Shown: positions 26,082 to 35,318, counted from the first letter of the stretch. The stretch: DNA of 64,000 bases from JAJFJD01 sp965228975 (GCA_965228975.1 OZ245851.1:5270001-5334000), one strand, 5' to 3'. A program made the numbers and translations. The notes: generated from the letters alone by a model not told the origin.

Positions 26082-27131
26082 ATGTCCATGTTTCTGAGAC
26101 CCGTCCTGTTGGGCCCGACCTTGTTGATCCTGCTTCTCGGGGTCGGCTATCCGCTGTTCTGGTTCTTCGTGGCCGGCCGAGTCGAGGACGGGTTCCTGCG
26201 TTGGCGCGATACCCAGAACGAGAAGGGCTATATCGTCGAGCATGGTCCGCTTGCGGTTCAGGGCTTTCCCGGCGCCGTCCGGCTCGTGATCGACGCGCCG
26301 GCCATCGCCTCGACGAAGGATGGCTGGTCGATCAAGTCATCCCAAGCCGATTTCGAGATACAGCCATGGAATTGGCGGCGATATCGGGTCGAAGCATCCG
26401 GACCGCATCATCTGGTCGGCATCGTGCAGGGGCGGCCGTTGCAGGTCGTTGCGGCGACGGGCTCGGCGTGGTTCATCGGTCATTTGAACGACCGGGGTCG
26501 GATGGCCGAAGGTGTTGCTGAAATTCGGGATTTGCGGGTGCGCGAGCCCGGTGGCGGACAACTGTCCGCGACCAAGCATGCCCAGGCCCGGCTCCGATGG
26601 CTGGATGACGTGGCGCGTCCGCCGCCATTCGACCTAACGATCCAGGCGTCGAATACGCAGCTGGCGACGAAAATCGGCGGGCCGCTCGGGACGGACCTGC
26701 GAACAGTTCGGGTTTCCGGGACACTCAACGGCAACCCGCCCGGCAAGCTTGAGCGCGACGCCCTCGACGCCTGGCGGCAAGACGGCGGCACGATCGATAT
26801 CCGCCAAGTCGTATTGGGATGGGGTGCGCTGGATGTGTCGGCGAACGGTACGCTGGCGCTCGATGCCGCGTTGCGCCCGTTGGGTGCGTTCACGACGGAG
26901 CTGCAAGGGCATCGCGCCCTGCTGGCGGCGCTGGAACAGGGCGGAACGCTGCGGCGGAAGGAAGCATCAGCGGCGCGTTTGGCGCTCGATCTGTTGTCGA
27001 AGCCAAGCGGTAACGGGGATGGCCGGCGGGTCGTGACGGTGCCGTTGACGGCGCAGCGGGGGCGGCTCTATCTCGGGCCGGTCCGGTTGTTGAAACTGCC
27101 GCCTATTCTTCCTCCCGCTCCGTCGGGTTGA
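26082..27131 (+). CDS. DUF2125 domain-containing protein
   Basis: 349-aa exported or membrane-anchored protein with an N-terminal hydrophobic segment (about 8-30) followed by a DUF2125 domain (PF09898) spanning most of the rest. Typical phrases are HGPLAVQGFPGAVRLVIDAP and FEIQPWNWRRYRVEASGPH. The family is nearly restricted to alphaproteobacteria, has a repeated beta structure and no known function; AsmA/TamB-like lipid transfer folds are a loose comparison. ATG 26082 is chosen over TTG 26070. Its 3' end overlaps tyrA by 29 bases, convergent. Confidence 0.87.
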   Translation: MSMFLRPVLLGPTLLILLLGVGYPLFWFFVAGRVEDGFLRWRDTQNEKGYIVEHGPLAVQGFPGAVRLVIDAPAIASTKDGWSIKSSQADFEIQPWNWRRYRVEASGPHHLVGIVQGRPLQVVAATGSAWFIGHLNDRGRMAEGVAEIRDLRVREPGGGQLSATKHAQARLRWLDDVARPPPFDLTIQASNTQLATKIGGPLGTDLRTVRVSGTLNGNPPGKLERDALDAWRQDGGTIDIRQVVLGWGALDVSANGTLALDAALRPLGAFTTELQGHRALLAALEQGGTLRRKEASAARLALDLLSKPSGNGDGRRVVTVPLTAQRGRLYLGPVRLLKLPPILPPAPSG

Positions 27132-28059
27132 ACGAGCCGGCCTGCTTCATATCGATCACGTCACGCCGGACCGCGCGGGTGCGGGTGAAGAATTCCTCCA
27201 GCGCGTCGCCCTCGCCCCACCGGATCGCGCGTTGCAGGGCGGTCAGGTCCTCGACGAAGCGGCCGAGCAGTTCGAGCACCGCTTCGCGGTTGTTCAGGAA
27301 GATATCGCGCCACATCACCGGGTCCGACGCGGCGATCCGGGTGAAGTCGCGGAACCCGCCGGCGGAGTATTTGATAACTTCCCGTGTTTCGATGAGGTCG
27401 CCGTTCTCGGTATCCTCGCGGCGAAGTTGGTTCTCCAGGTCGCTGGCGGTTCCGACGATCGTATAGGCGATCAGATGCGGCAGATGCGACGTGATGCCGA
27501 GAACCCGGTCGTGATGATGCGCTTCCAGAATCTCGACCTTGCTGCCGGCGCGCTGCCAGAGGGCCGAGACACGGTCGATGGCTTTCTGATCGGTGCCGGC
27601 CGGCGGGGTCAGGATGCAGTAGCGGTCCTCGAACAGTTCGGGAAAGCCCGATTCCGGTCCTGAATGTTCGGTACCCGCGACGGGATGACCGGGCACGAGA
27701 TGAACGCCGTCCGGCAGATACGGGCCGACGTCGCGAATCACCGCCATCTTTACCGAACCGACATCGGTCACCGTAGCGCCGCGTTTGAGCGCCGGGCCTA
27801 TTGCTTCCGCGACCGTGGCGTTGGCGCCGACGGGCACGCAGAGGACGATCAAGTCCGCATCGGCCGCGGCCTCGGCCGCCGTCTCGTGGACGCTGTCGAG
27901 AAAGCCGATCTTCATCGCCGTATCGCGCGTTGCCGCGCTGCGGGCATGGCCGGCGACGTGGCCGGCGAGGCCGTCGCGCTTGATGCGGTGGCAGAGCGAC
28001 GATCCGATCAGGCCAAGGCCGATGACCGCGACCCGGTCGTAGAGGGGCGTTTCGCTCAT
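27103..28059 (-). CDS. tyrA: Prephenate/arogenate dehydrogenase
   Basis: 318-aa NAD(P)-dependent enzyme that oxidises prephenate (or arogenate) in tyrosine synthesis. The Rossmann motif GLGLIGSSL (15-23) and the active-site region VPGHPVAGTEHSGPESG are present, and the C-terminal helical dimerisation domain is complete. Without a fused chorismate mutase or ACT domain it is the short TyrA/TyrC form common in alphaproteobacteria. It overlaps hisC by four bases; hisC in turn overlaps the chorismate mutase gene, so the three form one aromatic/histidine operon. Confidence 0.94.
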   Translation of the reverse strand: MSETPLYDRVAVIGLGLIGSSLCHRIKRDGLAGHVAGHARSAATRDTAMKIGFLDSVHETAAEAAADADLIVLCVPVGANATVAEAIGPALKRGATVTDVGSVKMAVIRDVGPYLPDGVHLVPGHPVAGTEHSGPESGFPELFEDRYCILTPPAGTDQKAIDRVSALWQRAGSKVEILEAHHHDRVLGITSHLPHLIAYTIVGTASDLENQLRREDTENGDLIETREVIKYSAGGFRDFTRIAASDPVMWRDIFLNNREAVLELLGRFVEDLTALQRAIRWGEGDALEEFFTRTRAVRRDVIDMKQAGSFNPTEREEE

Positions 28060-29144
28060 GACCGCCCCAGATGTTCCGCCAAGCCGTCGGTCAGCGCCTT
28101 CATCTCGTCCTCGAGGCCGACCGAAATCCGTAAACAGTCGGGCAGGTCATAGCTGCCCATCTTGCGCGTGATGATCCCCTTGCGCAGCAGGAACTCATAG
28201 GCTTCGGTCGCGCCGGCGATGTCGGCGAACTGGACCAGCACAAAATTTCCGACCGATGGATGTGCAGTCAGGCCGAGGCCGCCAAGCGCGGTGGTCAGCC
28301 ATGGCAACCATTTGTCGTTGTGCTGGAGGCTGGCATCAATATGCGCGGTATCTTCGATCGCGGCGATTCCCGCGGATTGCGCGGCGGCGTTGACGTTGAA
28401 CGGGCCGCGCAGCCGGTTCAGCACGTCGGCGATCTCCCCCGGGCAGTACGCCCATCCAAGTCGCAGCGCCGCCAGGCCGAAGATCTTCGAAAACGTGCGG
28501 GTCATGACGACATTGTCATGCCGGTCGACGAGGTCGTTGCCGGCTGTGTAATCGTTCCGCGTGACGTATTCCGCGTAGGCGGAGTCGATGACCAGTAGGA
28601 TGTCATCGCGCAGTCCGTCGCGGAGCCGCTGTAACTCGTCGACGGGCAAGTAGCTGCCGGTCGGATTGTTCGGGTTGGCCAGGAACACCATCCGTGTGCG
28701 GTCGGTCACCTTGGACAGCAGGGCGTCGACATCCGCCGTCAGCACCTTTTCCGGCGCCGCGATAGGTGTCGCGCCGACGCCGCGGGCGAAGATCGGATAG
28801 ATCGAAAAGCCATGCCGGCTGTACAGCACTTCGTCGCCGGGGCCGGCATAGGCCCGCATCAGGATTTGCAGCACTTCGTCCGAGCCGGCGCCGCAGACGA
28901 TCCGGGTGGCGTCGCAGCCGAAGCGTTGCCCGATGGCGGCGCGCAGGTCGGTGGCGTGTCCGTCCGGATAGCGGTGCAGCTGGCGCGATCCTGCTTCATA
29001 CGCCGCGATAGCCTTCGGGCTCGGGCCAAGCGGCGTTTCGTTCGACGCCAGCACGATTACCCGTTCCACGCCGTCGACGCTGTGCAAACCGCCGACGTAG
29101 GGCTCGATATCCAGGACTCCGGGGCGGGGTGTGGGCGTCGTCAT
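28056..29144 (-). CDS. hisC: Histidinol-phosphate aminotransferase (also aromatic aminotransferase role)
   Basis: 362-aa fold-I PLP aminotransferase. The Schiff-base lysine is Lys220 in TRTFSKIFGLAALRLGW, NPNNPTG (157-163) holds the cofactor-binding Asn, and the C-terminal arginine is in CLRISVG. HisC transfers an amino group to imidazole acetol phosphate in histidine synthesis. Lying between chorismate mutase and prephenate dehydrogenase genes, it probably also aminates aromatic keto acids, as reported for related enzymes. Start and stop overlap the neighbours by four bases each. Confidence 0.93.
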   Translation of the reverse strand: MTTPTPRPGVLDIEPYVGGLHSVDGVERVIVLASNETPLGPSPKAIAAYEAGSRQLHRYPDGHATDLRAAIGQRFGCDATRIVCGAGSDEVLQILMRAYAGPGDEVLYSRHGFSIYPIFARGVGATPIAAPEKVLTADVDALLSKVTDRTRMVFLANPNNPTGSYLPVDELQRLRDGLRDDILLVIDSAYAEYVTRNDYTAGNDLVDRHDNVVMTRTFSKIFGLAALRLGWAYCPGEIADVLNRLRGPFNVNAAAQSAGIAAIEDTAHIDASLQHNDKWLPWLTTALGGLGLTAHPSVGNFVLVQFADIAGATEAYEFLLRKGIITRKMGSYDLPDCLRISVGLEDEMKALTDGLAEHLGRS

Positions 29145-30007
29145 GATTCGAGTCCGGGAACTTCGGATTTCTCGAGAGGGGCCGCATAGGCGCCGACGAT
29201 AATGCAGCGGTCGACGGCCTCCAGTTTTCCGAGCTCCTCCAATTGCGGGTCGGCGTCGGTGAGGAAACCGTCCGCTTCGATCAGATAGTACCAGCCGCCG
29301 CCGTTATGCGATGCGATGGGCTGGCCGGTGATCTGGACCTTTTCCAACAAGGTCGACAGACCGGCCCGGCTCAGCGCTTCGCCGGTTTCGATCACGATCA
29401 AGCTGCGGTCGTTCGCGCTTTCTTCCAGGACGATCCGGCCGACGGCGAAGGCTTCGAGCCTGCCTTCGCCGCCCGGCGTCGCGACACGCGGGCTGAACGG
29501 CAAGCGGTAGGAGACGCGCAATCCATCCTGGACCGCCAGATTGATCCACCAAGGGTCGTCGTCGCCCTCGCGCGGGCACGGCAGCACGCCGACCACGGCC
29601 TTCTTGTCCGATACCTCGCCCAGGACCTCGCGCGCGCTGCCGAAGGCGGTCATCGGCGTCGCGCTGCCGAATTGGTCGCGCGCCAGATCCCAGCAGCCCG
29701 GTGTCGCCGGGCCGGGGTAGACCGCGACGGCGTATTCCGGCATCTCCATCCGCGTGATGTTGGCGATGATTTCGCGCCAGATGCGGGCGATCGCCGGGAA
29801 GGGGAAGTTGCCGTCATGGCGGGCGGCCAGCGCGCGCATGATGTCCGCTTCGCGGCCCGGGCGTACCGTGGTGACGGAGTCCCGTGCCTTGACCATGCGA
29901 ATTCGTTCGACCAAGGCGGCGCGGCGCATGATCAGTCCATGCATTTCCGCATCGATTGCGTCGATTTCGTTTCGAAGGTCCTGCAGCGAGGTTCCGCTTT
30001 CGTTCAT
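29141..30007 (-). CDS. Chorismate mutase with C-terminal P-protein-like regulatory region
   Basis: 288 aa. Residues 1-90 are an AroQ-type chorismate mutase (LRNEIDAIDAEMHGLIMRR, then RVxMVKARD and READIMR), which converts chorismate to prephenate. The remainder resembles a degenerate prephenate dehydratase plus an ACT-like end (DRSLIVIETGEALSRAGL and YYLIEADGFLTDADPQL), but the TRF motif of active dehydratases is not evident. It may therefore be a mutase with an allosteric domain. ATG 30007 has AGGTGG upstream and is chosen over GTG 30016. First gene of the operon with hisC and tyrA. Confidence 0.88.
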   Translation of the reverse strand: MNESGTSLQDLRNEIDAIDAEMHGLIMRRAALVERIRMVKARDSVTTVRPGREADIMRALAARHDGNFPFPAIARIWREIIANITRMEMPEYAVAVYPGPATPGCWDLARDQFGSATPMTAFGSAREVLGEVSDKKAVVGVLPCPREGDDDPWWINLAVQDGLRVSYRLPFSPRVATPGGEGRLEAFAVGRIVLEESANDRSLIVIETGEALSRAGLSTLLEKVQITGQPIASHNGGGWYYLIEADGFLTDADPQLEELGKLEAVDRCIIVGAYAAPLEKSEVPGLES

Positions 30008-30035
30008 CGTTCCCACCTGTCTGAAAAGCCGCTAA

Positions 30036-30064
30036 CTAGTAGTGCGAGATGTACCATAAATCAA
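30036..30064 (-). promoter_or_regulatory. Candidate promoter of the chorismate mutase-hisC-tyrA operon
   Basis: Read on the reverse strand, TTGATT (30064-30059) and TACTAG (30041-30036) are spaced by 17 bp. Transcription would begin near 30029, 22 bases before the ATG at 30007. Confidence 0.45.
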
Positions 30065-30087
30065 AGAAAACATTGACACTGGCAGGC

Positions 30088-30136
30088 ATCGGACCAAAAG
30101 TATCGCGCCCAAACCGACCTGTGAGGGTGGTCCGAT
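30088..30136 (+). promoter_or_regulatory. SD-sequestering hairpin in the metX leader
   Basis: A perfect 9-bp inverted repeat, ATCGGACCA (30088-30096) and TGGTCCGAT (30128-30136), could fold in the metX mRNA. Its right arm covers most of the strong SD-like GAGGGTGG (30124-30131) and the putative AUU start (30135), so folding would block initiation. A TTGACA at 30073-30078 lies just upstream but has no well-placed -10; if transcription started after it, the left arm might not be transcribed. No SAM-II riboswitch signature (GCUAAA next to the SD) is present. Confidence 0.35.
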
Positions 30137-30200
30137 TTCTGAACGCGTAAAATCGGCCGAAACGCCGCCGCTGAACGATCCGAGCGAACCGGACGCGAAA

Positions 30201-31328
30201 TTGCCCGGTCATCGCGTGCAGCTCGGCGTGGACGCCAAGCTGACGCTCGATTGCGGCGTTGAGCTCGGTCCGGTGCCCATGGCCTATTGCACCTATGGGA
30301 CGCTGAACGCCGAGCGCAGCAACGCGGTGCTGGTCTGCCATGCGCTGACCATGGATCAATATGTCGCCGATACCCACCCCATTACCGGCAAGCCCGGCTG
30401 GTGGGAAGATATCGTCGGCCCTGGTAAGGCGTTGGATACGAATAGATTTTTTGTCATTTGCGCCAATGTTCTCGGTGGCTGCCTCGGCACGCTCGGGCCG
30501 ACCGAGACCAATCCCGAGACCGGCAAACCCTATGCGCTGGATTTTCCCGTCATCACCATCGCCGACATGGTGCGGGCGCAGGTGATGCTGATCGATCACT
30601 TGGGCATCGACCAGCTATTTTGCGTGATCGGTGGGTCGATGGGCGCGATGCAGGTGCTGGAATGGGCGTCCCGCTACAAGGACCGGGTGTTTTCCGCGAT
30701 CCCGATCGCCGGTGCGGCGCGCCATACGGCGCAGAATATCGCCTTTCACGAGGTCGGTCGGCAGGCCATCATGGCGGATCCGGACTGGCACGGCGGCGAC
30801 TACGCCAGCCACGGAGTTTCGCCAAAAAGAGGGTTGGGCGTGGCGCGGATGACCGCGCATATCACCTACCTGTCCGAGGCGGCGCTGCATCAGAAGTTCG
30901 GCCGCAATCTGCAGGACCGGGAGATGCCGAGTTTCGGATTCGACGCGGATTTCCAGGTCGAGAGCTATCTGCGCCATCAGGGTTCGACCTTCGTCGACCG
31001 GTTCGACGCCAATTCCTATCTCTACATCACCCGGGCGATGGATTACTTCGATCTGGCTGCGGAGCATGGCGGTTCCTTGCCGATGGCGTTCGAAGGGACG
31101 GAGACCCGATTCTGCATCATCTCCTTCACCAGCGACTGGTTGTTCCCGACATCGGAGAACCGCGCCATCGTGCATGCGTTGAACGCGGTCGCCGCCAATG
31201 TCAGCTTCGTGGAGATCGAGAGCGATCAGGGGCATGACGCATTCCTGCTGGACGTGCCCGAGCTTCGCAAGGTGTTGACCGGTTTCATCAACGGTTGCGC
31301 CGAGCACCACGGTCTCGGGCGTGCGTGA
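30201..31328 (+). CDS. metX: Homoserine O-acetyltransferase (MetX type)
   Basis: Alpha/beta-hydrolase-fold enzyme that activates homoserine for methionine synthesis. Catalytic Ser146 is in GGSMGAMQ, the acid in SDWLFPT and the base in GHDAFLLD, all intact. The annotated TTG start at 30201 truncates the family's N-terminus and has a poor SD. The frame stays open upstream without any ATG, GTG or TTG until a well-placed AUU at 30135 (four bases after GAGGGTGG), which would add 22 residues beginning ISERVKSAE. I keep 30201 as the conservative start but think 30135 likely. Overlaps or abuts metW. Acyl donor (acetyl versus succinyl) is not decided by sequence alone. Confidence 0.93.
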   Translation: MPGHRVQLGVDAKLTLDCGVELGPVPMAYCTYGTLNAERSNAVLVCHALTMDQYVADTHPITGKPGWWEDIVGPGKALDTNRFFVICANVLGGCLGTLGPTETNPETGKPYALDFPVITIADMVRAQVMLIDHLGIDQLFCVIGGSMGAMQVLEWASRYKDRVFSAIPIAGAARHTAQNIAFHEVGRQAIMADPDWHGGDYASHGVSPKRGLGVARMTAHITYLSEAALHQKFGRNLQDREMPSFGFDADFQVESYLRHQGSTFVDRFDANSYLYITRAMDYFDLAAEHGGSLPMAFEGTETRFCIISFTSDWLFPTSENRAIVHALNAVAANVSFVEIESDQGHDAFLLDVPELRKVLTGFINGCAEHHGLGRA

Positions 31329-31329
31329 C

Positions 31330-31962
31330 ATGGATGGATCGACGAACGTGAACTCGCGTGCGATGCGCGTCGATCTGCAATTGATCGCCGACATGATCGA
31401 ACCGTCGAGCCGGTTGCTCGACGTCGGTTGCGGTGACGGGACGTTGCTGAGCTATCTCGCCGAATTCAAGCAGGTGGACGGGCGTGGCATCGAACTCAGC
31501 ATGGCTGGCGTGAACGAATGCGTCAGTCAGGGTCTGTCAGTGATTCAGGGCGATGCCGATACCGACCTTGGCGACTATCCGGACGGCGCGTTCGACTATG
31601 TCGTGCTCAGCCAGACCCTGCAGGCGACCCACCGGCCGCGGATCGTGCTGGAAAACCTAGTGCGGATCGGCCGCAACACGATCCTGTCGCTGCCGAATTT
31701 CGGCTACTGGAAGGTCCGGCTCGGGTTGTTGATGGGCGGCCGCATGCCGCGGACCGACGCGCTGCCGGATCAGTGGTATGAGACGCCCAACATCCATCTC
31801 TGCACGATCCACGATTTCCTCGCCCTGTGCGACGACCTCGGCATCGTCGTTGAACGGGCGATCGCCCTGGACTCGAGCGGCCACGCGGTAAAGTTCTCTG
31901 CGAAGGGGAGCTGCGCCAATTGGATGGCGGCACAGGCGGTTTTCCACCTACGCAATCGCTAA
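31330..31962 (+). CDS. metW: Methionine biosynthesis protein MetW
   Basis: 210-aa class I SAM-methyltransferase-like protein with motif I LLDVGCGDGTLLSYL. MetW binds and activates MetX in several proteobacteria, and the metX-metW pair is the standard arrangement. The typical MetW opening (RVDLQLIADMIEPSSRLLDVG) and PNFGYWKVRLGLLMGGRMP are present. The start is either ATG 31330, one base after metX, or GTG 31321, which would overlap it by eight bases; neither has a strong SD, suggesting translational coupling. Confidence 0.93.
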   Translation: MDGSTNVNSRAMRVDLQLIADMIEPSSRLLDVGCGDGTLLSYLAEFKQVDGRGIELSMAGVNECVSQGLSVIQGDADTDLGDYPDGAFDYVVLSQTLQATHRPRIVLENLVRIGRNTILSLPNFGYWKVRLGLLMGGRMPRTDALPDQWYETPNIHLCTIHDFLALCDDLGIVVERAIALDSSGHAVKFSAKGSCANWMAAQAVFHLRNR

Positions 31963-31982
31963 GGACGGTTCCTCCAATCCGG

Positions 31983-34265
31983 TTATCCGCCGTCCGACGG
32001 GGTACCCCCGGCGGTGTCTTCGGCGCTGCGTGCCTCGCCTTCCGGGCGTTTGCCGGGGGTCGAGGCGGTTGTCGTCTCCGGCTTGTTGGACCGCGCATCG
32101 ACGAGCTGTACCCGCGCATGCGGGGCATTGCCGCTGCTGTCCTCGCCGAAATAAAGAGTCCGATGCGGGAAAGGAATTTCGATTCCCTCCTTGTCGAACC
32201 GGATTTTGATCAATCGATTGAAGGCGCGTTGGAGGCCGAATTGCTTGCCCGGCTTCACCTGGATACGGGCCCGGATCACGACGGCGGAATCGCCCAGGGC
32301 CTGCACGCCCATGATGTTCATGTCCCCGTCGATGACCGCTGCATATTCCTCGTCCGCCGCCATTTTGTTGCCGACGTCGCGGATTACCTCTATGCAGCGG
32401 TCGATATCCTCGCTGTAGCCGACGCCGATGTCGAACGTGGCGAAAGAGAACTCCTTGCTCTTGTTGACCGTGGTGGTGACCTCGCTGAACGGGATCCGAT
32501 GGACCTGGCCGGAGAAGTCGCGCAATTGGATCGACCGGATCGACATCGCCTCGACCTTGCCGGAATGGCCGCCCAGCTCGACGATGTCGCCGACGGCGAC
32601 GGTGTCCTCGATCAGGATGAAGAAGCCGGTGATGAAGTCCTTCACCATCGTCTGGGCGCCGAACCCGACGGCAAGACCGACGATGCCCGCACCGGCGATC
32701 AGCGGGCCGATGTTGATGCCGAGTTCGGACAAAACCGTCAGAATGACCATGACGGCCAGGACGACCAACACCACATTCCGGACCAATGGCAACAAGGTTT
32801 GCGCCCGTTGACTGCGGGTGATGGTATTGCCGTCGCGATCCTTGCCGGCGAGATACTGCTCGATCGCGGCGCTGACGACTTCCCAGACGATCAGGGCGAC
32901 CGCGACGATCAGAATGATCGTCGCCAGGCGTTGCAGGACGGCTTGGCCGACGGGACCGCTAAGCCATTCGAAGATGTCCAGACCCCAGACTTCGAGCACG
33001 GCGGCCGCCGCGATCACGGAGACGAGGACCTTGAACGCCGTCATGAGCATCGGTAGATAGCGGTTGGCACGCGCTTCGAGGCCCGGGAACCGGGCTTTCT
33101 GTTCCTCGTTGAGCGCGAAGGCCCGCTTCACACCGCGTCTGATGACCGCGATCAGTCCCCGCGCAATGACGACGATGACGATGGTGAGAATCGATGCGCG
33201 CAGGACATATTCGAACCCGCCCGGCAGGTCGAGAACCCATACACCGTAGGTGACGACGAGATAGATGATCAGCAGAATGTGCCAGATATCGGCCAGCCGA
33301 TTACGCACCTGCCGCAGGGCGCCATCGCCATTCCCGCGAATGCGGGCCGCCACGTGATGCCGATTCTGCAGGACCAGCATAACGAGCAGCATTCCGACCA
33401 GCAGGCCGAGCAACTTCAACAGCAATAGGTAGGCTGCCGTCGCCAGGCCGAGCGCCAAGGCGGCGTTCAGCAGCAAGAAGCCGTAAGCGCAGAGATTTGT
33501 CAGGCGGCGAATCCAGACGTAGCTGTAGTTGGCCGTCTCGTCGGTCATCGGTATCAGCCGCATCTTTTCGACGCGCGGGGCCAACAGCATGCGGGCGATC
33601 GCCGTGGCAGCGCGCGCGATAACGCTGGCGTTGATGAGGGCGATCGCGATGACTTGCCCTTGGTGCGCGGGCGCTGTTAGCGTCATCATGCCGTAGGCGG
33701 CGGCCGCGAAGACCGCGATGGCGACGATGTCGAGGATGGTGCGCAACAGGACGAAGACGAGGTGAACCCAGAAGCCGTCGGTCGCCTGCGTTTCGATGGC
33801 CGCGCGCGGGCGTCGCATCGCCAATTGGGCGAGCCACTCGCCGGCGAGCCCGGCCGCCAGGATCGCCACAAGCTTCAGCAGCACTCCGAGCCAAAGCGCC
33901 CGGCGTTCCGGGTTGGACATAACCTTTTGCAGGGCGGCGCCGAGCTGCGGCAGGTCGATCAGCGTGGCGGCGGCGTCCGCCAATTCCTTGCCGGCGGCCT
34001 CGACCTTGCTGGAAACGGCTTCCAGCAATTGGGAACCGACCGGTGGCTTCACGCCTTTTTTTGCGTCTTTTTGCGCCGAGATCAGCGTCTTCAGGTCGGC
34101 GATGAAGGCGTCGCGCTTGGCCGGGTTTTCCAAGGTGTTGACGAGGCGTTCCAGGTCTTTCGTCTCGGTCTTCGCGGGCGCGCTCGCCGGGTCCGCCGCG
34201 GTGGCCGGCATCGTGACAAAAGCGAGCGCGACAATGACGAGAAGGCGTTGGAAGAGAGCGATCAT
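31983..34265 (-). CDS. Large MscS-like mechanosensitive channel (YbiO-like)
   Basis: 760-aa inner-membrane protein. A signal peptide (about 1-22, ending ATAAD) is followed by a periplasmic helical region (to about 145) and about ten TM segments. The MscS core has the pore helix AGAGIVGLAVGFGAQTMVKD and beta domain LIEDTVAVGDIVELGGHSGK. The final 40 residues are a disordered Thr/Pro/Glu-rich tail. Size and layout resemble E. coli YbiO. ATG 34265 gives a clean signal peptide; the frame is open to 34340. It is distinct from the DUF3772 channel at 22.9-25.4 kb in its N-terminal domain. Confidence 0.9.
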   Translation of the reverse strand: MIALFQRLLVIVALAFVTMPATAADPASAPAKTETKDLERLVNTLENPAKRDAFIADLKTLISAQKDAKKGVKPPVGSQLLEAVSSKVEAAGKELADAAATLIDLPQLGAALQKVMSNPERRALWLGVLLKLVAILAAGLAGEWLAQLAMRRPRAAIETQATDGFWVHLVFVLLRTILDIVAIAVFAAAAYGMMTLTAPAHQGQVIAIALINASVIARAATAIARMLLAPRVEKMRLIPMTDETANYSYVWIRRLTNLCAYGFLLLNAALALGLATAAYLLLLKLLGLLVGMLLVMLVLQNRHHVAARIRGNGDGALRQVRNRLADIWHILLIIYLVVTYGVWVLDLPGGFEYVLRASILTIVIVVIARGLIAVIRRGVKRAFALNEEQKARFPGLEARANRYLPMLMTAFKVLVSVIAAAAVLEVWGLDIFEWLSGPVGQAVLQRLATIILIVAVALIVWEVVSAAIEQYLAGKDRDGNTITRSQRAQTLLPLVRNVVLVVLAVMVILTVLSELGINIGPLIAGAGIVGLAVGFGAQTMVKDFITGFFILIEDTVAVGDIVELGGHSGKVEAMSIRSIQLRDFSGQVHRIPFSEVTTTVNKSKEFSFATFDIGVGYSEDIDRCIEVIRDVGNKMAADEEYAAVIDGDMNIMGVQALGDSAVVIRARIQVKPGKQFGLQRAFNRLIKIRFDKEGIEIPFPHRTLYFGEDSSGNAPHARVQLVDARSNKPETTTASTPGKRPEGEARSAEDTAGGTPSDGG

Positions 34266-34336
34266 GGGACTTAGCGCACGCAGGGGATTGAAGGACCGGC
34301 CTTGGAGCGTCGAAGAGTAATGGGCGAATCCGGGTT

Positions 34337-35248
34337 TCACAACGGTTCCCAGCCGATCCCCTTATGACCGTAGTCGAATTGGTCCGGATGCAGCATCTCG
34401 GCCAGAATTTCGAGTGAATCGGCGATGCGCGGCCCCGGGCGATTGAAGTACTGATTGCCATCCGCGACGCAGACCCGGCCGTTCTGGACGGCTCTTAATC
34501 CGTTCCATCCCGGTTGCCCGGTCAGCGCCGGCATGTCCTTGCGGGCGCGGGCGATATCGAACCCGCAGGGCAAAATGACGATCACGTCCGGATCGGCGCT
34601 CTTGAGATCGTCCCATTCCATCCATGGCGAATGCTTGCCGGCTTCGCCGAACAAGTTGTCCCCTCCGGCCATGGCGACCAGTTCGGGCATCCAGTTTCCG
34701 CCCGCCATCAAGGGGTCGATCCATTCGATACAGGCGACGGTGGGCCTTACGAGCTGCGCGCGCGCCTCTTCCTCGACCGATTCCATACGGGCCTTGAGGC
34801 GCCGGATCAAGGCCTGCCCCCGGTCCGGCGCGTCGAGCGCGTCCGCAACCCGGGCGATATCCGCCCAGATGTCCGCCAACGCGTCCGGCTTCAGGGTGAC
34901 GATGCGCGGGCGGTTCTCCAGCCAATCGCACGTTGCTTCCAGCACGTCCTTTTCGCTGACAGCGCAAACCTCGCACTGCGATTGCGTGACGATAACGTCG
35001 GGCTCGTAGCTTTTCAGCGCATCGCTGTCCACGCGGTAAACCGACAGGCCGTCGCGGACGACCGCCTTCACCCGCCGGTCTATGTCGTATGAACTGCCGC
35101 TTACGTCGATCTTCGGTTCGGTGCAGTAGGGCAAGCTGCCGACGTCGGACGGGAAGTCGCATTCGTGGCTTCGCGCGACGAGCGAGTCCTTGAAGCCGAG
35201 CGCCGAGACGATCTCGGTAGCGCTCGCCAAGAGGGTTACGATCCGCAT
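34337..35248 (-). CDS. BtuF-like cobalamin-binding protein without signal peptide
   Basis: 303-aa protein of the helical-backbone metal/vitamin receptor family (PF01497). It has the characteristic MRIVTLLASATEIVSALGF opening, the SHECDFP and TQSQCEVCAV segments seen in BtuF-like proteins and the ADGNQYFNRPGPRIADSLEIL ending. The protein starts directly with the first beta strand and has no signal peptide or lipobox. It is probably cytoplasmic, in contrast to true BtuF. No BtuC/D genes are adjacent. Such leaderless members are often annotated as cobalamin-binding proteins; a role in a cobalamin salvage or carrier function is inference. Confidence 0.82.
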   Translation of the reverse strand: MRIVTLLASATEIVSALGFKDSLVARSHECDFPSDVGSLPYCTEPKIDVSGSSYDIDRRVKAVVRDGLSVYRVDSDALKSYEPDVIVTQSQCEVCAVSEKDVLEATCDWLENRPRIVTLKPDALADIWADIARVADALDAPDRGQALIRRLKARMESVEEEARAQLVRPTVACIEWIDPLMAGGNWMPELVAMAGGDNLFGEAGKHSPWMEWDDLKSADPDVIVILPCGFDIARARKDMPALTGQPGWNGLRAVQNGRVCVADGNQYFNRPGPRIADSLEILAEMLHPDQFDYGHKGIGWEPL

Positions 35249-35318
35249 CGATCCGGTCTCCGTGCAGGCGGCTAAGTGTCGTGTCGCATCTTAGCGCCGC
35301 CGGTTCGGGTGCGCCACG

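Noticed and set aside
30008..30134. SAM-II riboswitch before metX
   Set aside because: The position is classic, but the P1 stem with the conserved loop and the GCUAAA next to the SD are missing. Only an unrelated SD-masking stem is seen.
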